Shown here: positions 15,912-24,460 of the stretch, piece after piece | Position numbering within the stretch: the stretch's first letter is position 1 | How the letters are laid out: every line of letters begins with the position of its first letter | NCBI RefSeq assembly: GCF_019396385.1 | Contig: NZ_JAHKRN010000002.1 | Coordinates: 62,001 to 126,000, forward strand | Direction: 5' to 3' | Length of the DNA stretch: 64,000 nucleotides | Origin: Nonomuraea harbinensis | Lineage (GTDB): Bacteria > Actinomycetota > Actinomycetes > Streptosporangiales > Streptosporangiaceae | Translations under genes and position numbers: made by a program | Notes under the pieces: generated by a model | Database searches by the model: none | Told to the model about the DNA's origin: nothing | The model's input: only the letters and a program-made list of their open reading frames with translations

Positions 15912-18500
15912 TCAGTCCTGGCGGCGGGCGCCGAACATGATCTCGTCCCAGGTCGGCACCGAGGCACGGCGTCCGCGCGAGCCCTTGCGGGACTGGCGGG
16001 CCGGCTTGGGCGCGGGCGTCGGCGCGGGAGGCTCCTCCTTGGCCGGAGGCTCCTGCTCGGCCTGGTCGTCCTTGCTCGGCCGGGCCGCGGGCACCGCCTT
16101 CGCCCCCGGCTTGGCGCCCTTGGGCTGATGCTTGCGGCCGCCACCGGTCTCCGTTTCGGCCTGGACCTCGGGAGCCTTCTTCTCCGCCGCCTCGGTCTCC
16201 CGTACGGGCGAGGGGTCGCTTTCGGGAGCCTTTCGCGCGGCGGGAGCGCCGGCTGTCACGGGGCCCTCCGTGGCGGGCCCGGAGGCGTCGCCGGTCGATC
16301 CCGGGCTCTGCGCCTCTGCGGCAGTGGGAGGCTCGGCGGCGGCAGCATGGGTCTCGGCATCGGTGGCGTCGGACACCGGGGCCTCGGCAGTCTGGGCCGT
16401 CGGGTCGGCGGCGGGTGTGGCAGATGTCTGCGCCTGGGCGGGCGCGGATTCCGGCTCCCGCGTGGGTGACGTACCGGGCTGCTCAGCCGTAGGCACCGAC
16501 CGCGCGGCGGGTGCGGTGCCCTGGTCAGCGGCTGGCGTCGCCTGTGTGGCGGATGTGGTGCCCTGCTCAGCCGCGGGCGCCGACTGCGCGGTCGGTGTGG
16601 TGCCCTGCTCAGTGGTTGGCGTTGCCTGCGCGGCAGGTATGGCGCCCTGCGCAGGCGACGATGCTGCTTGCGCGCCAGGAGTGGTGCTTTGTGTGGGCGA
16701 CGGTGCCGTCTGCGCAGGTGGTGTGGTGTCCTCTGCGGGCGACTGCGCCGACTGCGCGGCGGGTGCCGGGGTCTGAGCGACCGACGACGGCGTCTGGGTG
16801 GCTGGTGCCGGAGTCTCTGTGGCGGTCGATGCCGTCTGGGTGGCCGGTGTTTCCTGCTGCTGAGCAGGTGCGTCGGCGCTGCCGGAAGAGGCTTCCGGCT
16901 GGTGGTCGCTTGCCGGAGGGCCGGTGGTCACGGCGTCTGCCGCGACGTCCGCGTGGTCGTCGATGCCGTCGGTGATGGGTGCCGGGGCATCGGTGGGCCG
17001 GGTGGCGGTGTCGGCAGCGGCGGGTTTCGGTGCCTGGGCGGGTGTGGATTCCGGCTGCTGCGTGGGTGACGTCCCGGACTGCTCGGCCGGTGATCCCGTC
17101 TGGGCGGCCTGCGTCGTGGACTGCTCGGCCGGTTGTGTGGTCTGCTCAGGCGGTGTCGCCGGAGTCTGGGCAGCGGGCGAGTCGTTGGTCGGCGCCTGAG
17201 CCGCCTCAGGAGCGGAAGGTTGCCCGACGGTCTCCGAGGACGCGGCGGTCGGAGCCGACTCCACGGGCACGGTGCTCTCGGGCGTGGTCTCCCGGAAGGG
17301 GGAGCCACCAGGCGCGCCGGAGGAGGACGGCCCCGCCGGAGCGGCGTCGGTGCGCGCCTGCGGGACGAACCGGTCCGAAGCCGGCTGAGCCGCCGTCGGA
17401 CGCTCCGGCCGCGACGCCGCGCTCCGGTCCGGGTGTGCATCGGTCGGACGGGTCGTGCCGTGGTCTGTGCCCGGCACCACGCTCCGGTCGGAGTGTGAGC
17501 CGGTCGGACGGGCCACGCCGGGCTCTGCTCCCGGCACCACGCTCCGGTCCGGGTGTGGGCCGGTGGGGCGGTGGCCGGGACCGGTCGTGCGGTCGGGGGA
17601 GACCCGGTCGTCGGCGGGGGCGTAGAAGGGCTGGGGGCGGGACGGGCCGAGGTCCGGGAGCCAGGGGGAAGGGCCGCGGCGGGTGTCGTCGCGGGCGGGC
17701 GGCGCCGGGTCGGGGTCGCGGTCGAAGGCGGCCGGCGGAAGGTCCACGGGGAGCTCGCGGGCCGGCGGGTCGTAGCCGACCGCAGGCTCCTCGGGCTGGG
17801 AGCCCGGCCTGATGACGGACGGGAACGGCAGCGGGTCGGACGTCAGCGGCGGCACCGGCTGCAGCTTGGCCATCCGGGGCGCGAACGGCGTGACCGTGGT
17901 GTCCTCCACCACGGGATCAGGGTCGAAGTCGGCCGAGGACAGGCGGTGAGCCTCGTCGTCGTGCGGGCTGACGTGGCGGCGGCGCGGGTCGAAGAGCCAC
18001 TCGGCGTGGCGCGTGTGACCGTTCCACACGTAGCCGAGCTTGACCCGCCACAGGCCGTCGTCGCGCTTGGCGGAGTCCCAGTCGATCTCGTCGGCGGGCA
18101 CGCCGCGCCGGGTGAGCCGCTCGGCGACCAGCTCGCCCAGGGTCGGGCCTGCCGCGGTCTCGCCGGGCATGCGGACGGTGACGCGCTGCGCCTGCTGCGC
18201 GACGTACTCGCGCTCCTGGAGCACCGGCCCCTCGAACCAGCGGACCCGCTCGACCGGGATCCCGGCCGTGGCGGCGATCTCTTCCGCGGTCTCCCCGGCA
18301 CGGATGCGGGCCTGGATCTCCTTGGGGCGCAACGGACTCTCCACTTCGATCTCGTACTGGCCGAGACGGGAGAAGTTGCCACGGACGGCAGCACGGAGCC
18401 GGTCGTCCACAGGAAGAGTGAAGCGCGTGCCCCGCCCGGCAGTAGCCAGCACGAGATAGGTGCCGTCCTCACTCACCGCGACGAGTCGGAGCTCCTGCAT
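15912..18500 (-). CDS. sepH: Cell division protein SepH, with expanded low-complexity region
   Basis: An 862-residue protein. Residues 1 to about 215 are the SepH (DUF3071) domain, starting MQELRLVAVSEDGTYLVLAT and including the helix-turn-helix segment (AGETAEEIAATAGIPVERVRWFEG). The last residues keep the SepH tail motif SVPTWDEIMFG. SepH binds FtsZ and stimulates its assembly during sporulation and division in actinobacteria. Known homologues are around 340 residues. Here about 500 extra residues rich in Ala, Pro, Thr, Gln and Ser separate the two conserved ends, including three 20-residue repeats. GAAGGGA precedes the ATG. A CRP-type palindrome lies upstream. Confidence 0.9.
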   Translation of the reverse strand: MQELRLVAVSEDGTYLVLATAGRGTRFTLPVDDRLRAAVRGNFSRLGQYEIEVESPLRPKEIQARIRAGETAEEIAATAGIPVERVRWFEGPVLQEREYVAQQAQRVTVRMPGETAAGPTLGELVAERLTRRGVPADEIDWDSAKRDDGLWRVKLGYVWNGHTRHAEWLFDPRRRHVSPHDDEAHRLSSADFDPDPVVEDTTVTPFAPRMAKLQPVPPLTSDPLPFPSVIRPGSQPEEPAVGYDPPARELPVDLPPAAFDRDPDPAPPARDDTRRGPSPWLPDLGPSRPQPFYAPADDRVSPDRTTGPGHRPTGPHPDRSVVPGAEPGVARPTGSHSDRSVVPGTDHGTTRPTDAHPDRSAASRPERPTAAQPASDRFVPQARTDAAPAGPSSSGAPGGSPFRETTPESTVPVESAPTAASSETVGQPSAPEAAQAPTNDSPAAQTPATPPEQTTQPAEQSTTQAAQTGSPAEQSGTSPTQQPESTPAQAPKPAAADTATRPTDAPAPITDGIDDHADVAADAVTTGPPASDHQPEASSGSADAPAQQQETPATQTASTATETPAPATQTPSSVAQTPAPAAQSAQSPAEDTTPPAQTAPSPTQSTTPGAQAASSPAQGAIPAAQATPTTEQGTTPTAQSAPAAEQGTTSATQATPAADQGTAPAARSVPTAEQPGTSPTREPESAPAQAQTSATPAADPTAQTAEAPVSDATDAETHAAAAEPPTAAEAQSPGSTGDASGPATEGPVTAGAPAARKAPESDPSPVRETEAAEKKAPEVQAETETGGGRKHQPKGAKPGAKAVPAARPSKDDQAEQEPPAKEEPPAPTPAPKPARQSRKGSRGRRASVPTWDEIMFGARRQD
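17401..17580 (-). repeat. 60-bp in-frame repeat inside sepH, three copies
   Basis: A 60-bp period is visible (for example CCGGCACCACGCTCCGGTC at 17471 and 17531, with a more diverged copy around 17411). It encodes 20-residue units of the form RPTGxHxDRSVVPGxxxG in the SepH linker. Confidence 0.75.
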
Positions 18501-18865
18501 GCGAGTCCCTTCGTCAGCGTCGCCATTCTTCCCCCGGACCCTTGAGTCTCTCGCGTGTGCCGGTTGCCTGCCAGCACCGTACCCGGCATGTCCGAACATC
18601 GCCTTGCTGGGATAGCCGCGGGGCGTTGTGACGCCAGTCACATTTGACGAGTCCATCCTCTCAGAGCCCGCCGGTGCGCAGGAGGAGGTTAGACGTCCTC
18701 GTCGGATTCTGGCGAATCGGTTCGCACTTCGGGCGGGAGGCGGCCGGCGCGGTGAGGGCCGCGGTCGCGTACGGGGAGGGCAGGCCGGAACGTCGGGGCA
18801 CGATCGACGAGGTTGCCGCCCCCGCCGGGCGGAGGCACGGCGGGACACGCGTTCGCGCCCATTCT
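18501..18865. other. 365-bp intergenic region upstream of sepH
   Basis: Neither strand has a credible gene. The half nearest sepH holds its promoter region and a CRP-like site at 18627-18642. The half nearest the lactone oxidase is GC-rich and featureless apart from AGGAGGAGGTTAG near 18690, which does not precede a coding frame. Confidence 0.6.
18627..18642. promoter_or_regulatory. CRP-type site upstream of sepH
   Basis: TGTGACGCCAGTCACA matches the CRP consensus TGTGA-N6-TCACA at all ten conserved positions, and its 6-bp arms are a perfect inverted repeat. It lies 127-142 bases before the sepH ATG. Actinobacterial Crp/Cmr proteins (for example Rv3676) use the same consensus. Confidence 0.65.
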
Positions 18866-20158
18866 TTACCTGGGGGAGACCTGCCCGAGCACCCGGTCCA
18901 GGTACGCGTTGCCGAAGAGGCGGTCGGGGTCGAGGCGGTCGCGCAGGGCGGTGAAGTCGGCGAAGCGCGGGTAGACGCCCGAAAGGTACGCGGCGTCCTT
19001 GGTGTGCAGCTTGCCCCAGTGCGGGCGGCCTCCCAGCCTGGTCATGATCTCCTCGACGCCCTCGAAGTAGGCCGGGTTCGGGGTCTCGCGGTAGATGTGG
19101 CAGGCCACGTACGCGCTCGGCCTGCCGTACGCGGTCGACAGCCAGGCGTCGCTCGGCGGCGTCACCCGCACCTCGACGGGGAAGCTGATCTGCCAGCCCA
19201 TCCGGTCGATCAGGTCGCGCGTCTCGCGCAGCGCCTGCCCGAGCCGCTCGCGCGGGATCGCGTACTCCGTCTCCAGGAAGCGCACCTCCCGCCGCGCGGT
19301 GAAGATCTTGTACGAGGTGTCGACGGCTTCGGAGTCGCTCAGGGCTGCGGCGCTGACGGCGTTGATCCGGGGGATCAGGCCGGGGAGGCGGGCGCCGACG
19401 GCGCAGGCGGCGCCGAACAGGGTGTTCTCCAGGAACACGGCGTCCAGCCAGTGCCGGAACGCGTTCGGCGGGTCGGGCGGGCCCGGATGCCGGTTGTTGG
19501 TCTTGACCAGGCACGCGTCGGTGTGCGGCAGCCAGAAGAAGTCCAGGTGCTCGTTCTCGGCGGTGAGGGCGTCGAGCGAGTCGAGGATGCGGCTGAGCGG
19601 CAGCCGCCTGCGCCGGTGGTGCAGCAGGAACGCGGGCTCCACCCGGAACGTCACCGCCGTCAGCACGCCGAGCGCGCCCAGCCCGACCCTGGCGGCGTCG
19701 AACAGGTCCTCGCCGGGCGCGGTGGTGACGAGCGAGCCGTCGGCCAGCACCAGTTCCAGGCCGGTCACCTGGTCGGCCAGGCCGCCGCTGTCGCGTCCGG
19801 TGCCGTGCGTGCCCGTCTGGATGGCGCCCGCGACCGTCTGCTCGGTGATGTCGCCCATGTTGGCCAGCGCCAGGCCGCGCCCGTCGAGCAGGGTGTTCAG
19901 CGTCTTGAGCGGGGTGCCGGCCAGGACCGTGACCTGGCCGTCCGCCCAGGAGCGGACGCCGGTCAGCCCTTCGGGGCGCAGCAGGATGCCGTCGGTGAGG
20001 GCCACCCCGGTGAAGGAGTGGCCCGTCCCGGCCATGCGCACCCGCCGTCCGCCCGCCGCGGCGTCCCGCACGGCCCGCGCCACGTCGTCGGCGGAGGCCG
20101 GCGTGCGCACCTCGGCGGGGGAGCAGGTCTGGTTGCCTGCCCAGTTGGTGAACGCCAT
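18866..20158 (-). CDS. FAD-linked sugar-1,4-lactone oxidase (ALO/VAO family)
   Basis: A 430-residue flavoprotein. An FAD_binding_4 domain occupies the first 180 residues (VRMAGTGHSFTGVALTDG, where the His of GHSF is the usual flavinylation position; MGDITEQTVAGAIQTGTHGTG). The C-terminal half is the ALO domain (WGKLHTKDAAYLSGVYPRFADF near the end, typical of D-arabinono-1,4-lactone oxidases). The family oxidises aldono-lactones or alditols with O2. ATG at 20158 has AGGAG upstream. The gene follows the polysaccharide deacetylase by about 50 bases on the same strand. Confidence 0.88.
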   Translation of the reverse strand: MAFTNWAGNQTCSPAEVRTPASADDVARAVRDAAAGGRRVRMAGTGHSFTGVALTDGILLRPEGLTGVRSWADGQVTVLAGTPLKTLNTLLDGRGLALANMGDITEQTVAGAIQTGTHGTGRDSGGLADQVTGLELVLADGSLVTTAPGEDLFDAARVGLGALGVLTAVTFRVEPAFLLHHRRRRLPLSRILDSLDALTAENEHLDFFWLPHTDACLVKTNNRHPGPPDPPNAFRHWLDAVFLENTLFGAACAVGARLPGLIPRINAVSAAALSDSEAVDTSYKIFTARREVRFLETEYAIPRERLGQALRETRDLIDRMGWQISFPVEVRVTPPSDAWLSTAYGRPSAYVACHIYRETPNPAYFEGVEEIMTRLGGRPHWGKLHTKDAAYLSGVYPRFADFTALRDRLDPDRLFGNAYLDRVLGQVSPR

Positions 20159-20210
20159 GCGCGCGGGTTCTCCTGGCTGGGGCTTCGTTCCGGTCAAACG
20201 TGAACGATAC

Positions 20211-20930
20211 TCACTGTTCCCAGCCTTCGGGAAGCGGGAAGACGTCGCCCGGCTTGAGTTCCTCGTGCTTGATGACGTCGTCGACCGTGACCAGGTGGTA
20301 GCCGTTGCGCTGGAGGGTCTTGATGATCGACGGCATCGCGTCGACCGTCTGCTTCACCCAGTCGTGCATGAGGACGATGCTGTTGCCCTTGGCGACCGAC
20401 AGGGTCTGCTTCTTGATCTTCTCTTCGTTCTTCGACTCCCAGTCACGGGAGCCGCCGGTCCACAGGATGATCGGCATGCCGAACTCGACCGCGACGTCCT
20501 GGACCTGCAGGTCCGACATCCCGTACGGGGGACGCAGCAGCTTGGGTTCGACCCCGGCCGCCTTCTTGATCGCGTCGTTGGTCTTCTTGATCTCGCTGCG
20601 GATCGTGGCCGCGGTGGACTTGGTGAAGTCGGGGTGCGCGTAGCTGTGGTTGCCGATCGCGTGCCCCTCCTTCACCATGCGCTTGACGTAGGCGGGGCGG
20701 CTCTTCACGTACTGGCCTTCGAGGAAGAACGTGGCCTTGGCGTCGTGCTCTTTCAGGATGTCCAGCAGCTTGCCCGCGTACTTGCCGGGCCCGTCGTCGA
20801 AGGTCAGCGCCACGCACTTCACCCGCGTGCAGTCGACCTCCTTCGCCTTGGGGTCGGCGACCGCCGGCGCGGGGGCCGCCATCACGGCAACCGCCGCGAT
20901 AGCCAGGAGTGAAGTCAAATGTCGGGACAT
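20211..20930 (-). CDS. Secreted polysaccharide deacetylase (CE4/NodB)
   Basis: A 239-residue exported protein with a clear signal peptide (about residues 1-25, ending APAVA). The NodB domain shows motif 1 TFDDGP (residues 43-48, catalytic base and metal Asp), motif 2 HSYAH (metal His pair), motif 3 RPPYG, and motif 5 with a late His (IVLMHDW). All catalytic motifs are intact. It probably removes acetyl groups from peptidoglycan or another cell-wall GlcNAc polymer. ATG at 20930 has GGAAAC upstream; an in-frame TTG 15 bases earlier is less likely. Confidence 0.92.
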   Translation of the reverse strand: MSRHLTSLLAIAAVAVMAAPAPAVADPKAKEVDCTRVKCVALTFDDGPGKYAGKLLDILKEHDAKATFFLEGQYVKSRPAYVKRMVKEGHAIGNHSYAHPDFTKSTAATIRSEIKKTNDAIKKAAGVEPKLLRPPYGMSDLQVQDVAVEFGMPIILWTGGSRDWESKNEEKIKKQTLSVAKGNSIVLMHDWVKQTVDAMPSIIKTLQRNGYHLVTVDDVIKHEELKPGDVFPLPEGWEQ

Positions 20931-20984
20931 AACTGTAGTTTCCAATGTGAAGGGTGATGCGAGGGATGTCCCGACGGTAGCGGA

Positions 20985-22187
20985 TCAGCTCTCCACCGGT
21001 GAAGGCGCTCCGGGAAGTCTCAGCAAACCCGAACCTCCGATCCCCACCACCACGGCCAGCGCCGCGCACGCCACCGAGAACCCGTACGCGCCGGACGCCC
21101 CGACCATCTCGGTGAGCCGGCCGCCCGCCCACGCGCCGATCGCCACGCCGAACCCGATCGAGGTCGAGATCCACGCCATGCCCTCGGTGAGCAGCGACGG
21201 CGGCACCAGCCGTTCGGTCAGCGAGAAACCGGTGATGAGCGTCGGCGAGATGGCCAGCCCGGCCACGAAGAGCGTGACCGCCATGACCCGCACGTCACCG
21301 ACGAACATGATCGGCAGCAGCCCGACCACGAACACGCCGAGCGCCCGGACGAACCGGCCGCGCAGCGAGATCCGCCAGCGCCGCGAGCCGAACCAGAGCC
21401 CCGACACCATCGACCCGCCCGCGAACGCGGCCAGCAGGAACCCGGAGGCGCCCTTGACCCCGTGCTCGTCGGCGTACGCCACCGTGATCAGGTCGACCGA
21501 GCCGAAGACCGCGCCGAGCCCCAGATAGACGCAGGACAGCAGAGCGACGCCGGGGATGAGGATGGGGGTGCCGCCCGCCGAGCGGACCGGCCGCACCGGC
21601 GGCTGGGTGCGCCGCTGCAGGGCCAGCGCGACCGACCCGGCGAGCATCGCCACCAGCGCCACGGTCAGACCCGCGTACGGGTTCACGGCCGTGGCCAGGA
21701 CGGTCACCAGCGCCGGCCCGGTCACGAAGATCACCTCGTCGGCGACGGACTCGAAGGCGAAGGCGGTGTGCAGCTTCGCCGACCCGCCGTGCAGGTGGGA
21801 CCAGCGCGCCCGGACCATCGACCCCAGCGACAGCGACGTGGCGCCGGTCACCAGCGCGGCGGCGTACAGCGTCCAGTCGGGCAGCCCGAGCCCGGCGCTG
21901 AGCATGAGCGCGACCAGCGCGAGCGCGTTGACCACGGCGAACGGCAGGATGACCCGGCCCTGTCCGAACCGGTCGGCGAGCCGCCCGGACAGGGGAGCGG
22001 CGACGGCGAAGGCGATGCTCAGCACCGCGGACACCGCCCCGGCCATCGCGAACGACCCGGTGAGGCCCTGGACCAGCAGCACCACGCCGATGCCGAGCAT
22101 GGACATCGGCATCCGGCCGAAGAAGCCGGCCAGCACGAATCCCTTGACGCCGGGCCCTGTGAACAACCCCCGGTAAGGCCCGACCAT
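20985..22187 (-). CDS. MFS transporter
   Basis: A 400-residue, twelve-helix major facilitator. The loop 2-3 motif is recognisable as GRLADRFGQGRVI, and two six-helix halves are separated by a basic loop around residue 190 (LQRRTQPPVRPVR). It resembles small efflux-type MFS proteins of actinomycetes. The substrate is unknown. It is divergent from the lytic transglycosylase gene with about 80 bases between the starts, and it lies just upstream of the deacetylase gene on the same strand. Confidence 0.88.
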   Translation of the reverse strand: MVGPYRGLFTGPGVKGFVLAGFFGRMPMSMLGIGVVLLVQGLTGSFAMAGAVSAVLSIAFAVAAPLSGRLADRFGQGRVILPFAVVNALALVALMLSAGLGLPDWTLYAAALVTGATSLSLGSMVRARWSHLHGGSAKLHTAFAFESVADEVIFVTGPALVTVLATAVNPYAGLTVALVAMLAGSVALALQRRTQPPVRPVRSAGGTPILIPGVALLSCVYLGLGAVFGSVDLITVAYADEHGVKGASGFLLAAFAGGSMVSGLWFGSRRWRISLRGRFVRALGVFVVGLLPIMFVGDVRVMAVTLFVAGLAISPTLITGFSLTERLVPPSLLTEGMAWISTSIGFGVAIGAWAGGRLTEMVGASGAYGFSVACAALAVVVGIGGSGLLRLPGAPSPVES

Positions 22188-22269
22188 CTCACTGTCTCCT
22201 TACTGTGCAGGCATAACTTCGCGCATCGTCTGTCCGGATGGCAACAGATTTCTTGGCGAGTGGGTTAAC

Positions 22270-23448
22270 GTGTCCCGGGTGTCCGGTCTTCCCTCCTTGC
22301 GCGCGGTGCTGCTCATGGTCACCGCCGTGCTCGCGGTCACGATCGCGGCAGGCGGCGTGGTGCTGGTCATGGGGGAGGATCCGTCCGCCGGCCCGGCGGC
22401 GCGGGAGACGGAGAAACGGCCCGAGAGGCAGACCGCGGGCCTGGACAAGCTCGTCCCCACCACGCCCCCGACCGCCGCTCCGGTGAAGGAGTTCGGCGAG
22501 GGCGGCGCCGGCGTCACCCCCACCCCGCCGCGCGTGCTCGCCATCGCGCCGGGCGAGGTGCCCAAGGAGACCCGCTTCGCGCTGTCGGCGCTCAAGCACG
22601 TGCAGAAGGCCATCGTGGTGGACGCGGGCTCGGTCAAGGTGGCCGGCACCGGGCTCAACCTGCTAGCGGTGGACCAGGCCGAGTTCCGCTCCTGGACACC
22701 CGAGGCGGTCGCCGGGCATCCCGGCGTGTGGAGCGCGCTGGCCAGAGGGGAGTTCGTGGCCGACGCGGCGGCCGTGCGCAGGTACGACCTCAAGCTCGGC
22801 GCGTACTACCAGGTGGACGGCGGGCCCCGGCTGCGGCTGGCCGCCTCCGCGCCGCTCGGCCTGACCGGGGTCGACGCGCTGGTCGGCACCGAGCTCGGCC
22901 GCGCGCTCGGGCTGGCCCCCGGCGTGGCGGTGCTGCTGCACGGCAAGGAAGGCAAGATCAGCGAGGCGGGCGTGCGCAAGGCGCTCGGCCAGGGCGCCCA
23001 GGTCGTCATGCTCGACAAGGCTCACCGGGAACGCGAGCAGCCGCGGCGGGCCGCCGTCACCACCGGCAGGCCGGGCAGCTACCTGGAGCTGTACCAGCAG
23101 GCGGCCACCCGCTGCCCCGGCCTGTCATGGACCGTGCTGGCCGCCATCGGCCAGGTGGAGAGCAGCCACGGCCGCAACAACGGCCCCTCCAGCGCGGGCG
23201 CGCTCGGGCCGATGCAGTTCATGCCCGCCACCTGGAAGGCCTACGGGGTGGACGGCGACGGCGACGGCGAGAAGGACATCTGGAGCCCGTACGACGCGGT
23301 GCCGGGAGCGGCGAACTACCTGTGCGCCGTCGGCGCCGGCCAGGGCGGCGAGAAGCTGCGCAAGGCCGTCTGGCACTACAACCACTCGTGGGACTACGTG
23401 AACAAGGTGCTCGGCATCGCCGACGCCTACGCCCGCTCCTATACCTGA
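22270..23448 (+). CDS. Lytic murein transglycosylase (SLT_2/GH23-like)
   Basis: A 392-residue protein with an N-terminal membrane anchor or signal ([23 protein letters not shown]) and a Pro/Thr linker. A middle region of about 150 residues has no assigned domain. The C-terminal transglycosylase domain starts near residue 270: catalytic Glu in [13 protein letters not shown], then [20 protein letters not shown] and [17 protein letters not shown]. It cleaves peptidoglycan with anhydro-muramyl product formation. The start is GTG. The stop overlaps the end of the convergent ferrochelatase gene by 10 bases. Confidence 0.9.
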   Translation: MSRVSGLPSLRAVLLMVTAVLAVTIAAGGVVLVMGEDPSAGPAARETEKRPERQTAGLDKLVPTTPPTAAPVKEFGEGGAGVTPTPPRVLAIAPGEVPKETRFALSALKHVQKAIVVDAGSVKVAGTGLNLLAVDQAEFRSWTPEAVAGHPGVWSALARGEFVADAAAVRRYDLKLGAYYQVDGGPRLRLAASAPLGLTGVDALVGTELGRALGLAPGVAVLLHGKEGKISEAGVRKALGQGAQVVMLDKAHREREQPRRAAVTTGRPGSYLELYQQAATRCPGLSWTVLAAIGQVESSHGRNNGPSSAGALGPMQFMPATWKAYGVDGDGDGEKDIWSPYDAVPGAANYLCAVGAGQGGEKLRKAVWHYNHSWDYVNKVLGIADAYARSYT

Positions 23449-24404
23449 GCGGGCCTGCGCTTCGGCGCAGGGCAGCAGGTGAGCGCGCAGGGCACCGGCT
23501 CCGGCTCGTCCATCAGCTCGCGCACCATCCGCACGAACGCCGGGTGGGTGCCGGCCGTCGACGCCCGCTCCATCGGCAGCCCGCGCTCCTCGGCCACCTG
23601 CCTGGCCTCGGTGTCGAGGTCGTAGACGACCTCCATGTGGTCGGAGACGAACCCGATCGGCACCAGCACCGCGGCCTCGGCGTCGAGCTCGCGCAGGTGG
23701 TCGCAGACGTCCGGCTCCAGCCAGGGCACCTGCGGCGGGCCGCTGCGCGACTGCCACACCAGGTCCCACGGCGCGGTGCGGCCCAGCGCCCGGTTGACCA
23801 GCTCGGCCGTGCGGCGCAGCTGCGCCTCGTACAGGCCGCCCGACGGCCCGGCGGTCTCGGCCATGGAGACGGGGATGCTGTGGGCGGTGAAGACCAGCCG
23901 GGCGTGGTCGTGGCCGGCCCTGTCCTTGAGCCGGTCGAGCGCCTGCCGGGTGTGGTCGGCCATCGCCGCGACGAACCCGGGATGGTCGCCGTAGTGGCGC
24001 AGCTTGACCAGCTCGGGGCCGCCGTCGAAGGAGATCCTGGCGATGTCCTCGTAGTACTGGCGGCAGCTGGAGTAACCCGCGTAGGCGGAGGTGGCGAACA
24101 CCGCGGCCCTGCGCACCCCGTCGCCGGCCATCCGGCGCACCGTCTCCTCGCCGAACGGGTGCCAGTTGCGGTTGCCCCAGTAGACCGGCACGCCCGCCAC
24201 CGGGCGCAGCGCCTCGACCAGGTCGCGGTTCTGACCGTTGATCGGGCTGACGCCGCCGAAGCCCTGATAGTGCTCGGCGACCTCCAGCAGCCGCTCGCGC
24301 GGGACCCCCCGGCCGCGCACCACGTTCTCCAGGAAGGGCATCACGTCGTCGGGACCCTCGGGACCGCCGAACGACAGCACCAGCAACGCGTCGTAATGTG
24401 CCAC
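23439..24404 (-). CDS. hemH: Ferrochelatase (coproporphyrin ferrochelatase type)
   Basis: A 321-residue enzyme that inserts iron into coproporphyrin III in the actinobacterial heme route. Family motifs include [19 protein letters not shown] at the start, catalytic His in [10 protein letters not shown], and metal-site Glu in [14 protein letters not shown]. Cys114 (YSSCRQYY) and a C-terminal cluster (Cys306, Cys310, Cys311 in [11 protein letters not shown]) match the [2Fe-2S] ligands known in actinobacterial enzymes. GTG at 24404 is used ([14 protein letters not shown]). It is divergent from the S9 peptidase gene. Confidence 0.95.
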   Translation of the reverse strand: MAHYDALLVLSFGGPEGPDDVMPFLENVVRGRGVPRERLLEVAEHYQGFGGVSPINGQNRDLVEALRPVAGVPVYWGNRNWHPFGEETVRRMAGDGVRRAAVFATSAYAGYSSCRQYYEDIARISFDGGPELVKLRHYGDHPGFVAAMADHTRQALDRLKDRAGHDHARLVFTAHSIPVSMAETAGPSGGLYEAQLRRTAELVNRALGRTAPWDLVWQSRSGPPQVPWLEPDVCDHLRELDAEAAVLVPIGFVSDHMEVVYDLDTEARQVAEERGLPMERASTAGTHPAFVRMVRELMDEPEPVPCALTCCPAPKRRPAQV

Positions 24405-24460
24405 GTGAACAAGCCTATGGCGGCGTGCCGGCGGTCCCGTCAGGAGGTAGGTTCGGACAA

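Noticed and set aside
18628..18954. Plus-strand open frame between sepH and the lactone oxidase
   Set aside because: No ribosome site, Arg/Gly-rich random composition, and it runs into the antisense of the lactone oxidase.
22188..22269. c-di-AMP riboswitch before the lytic transglycosylase
   Set aside because: Actinobacterial wall hydrolases often have one, but the 82-bp gap lacks the needed length and paired elements.
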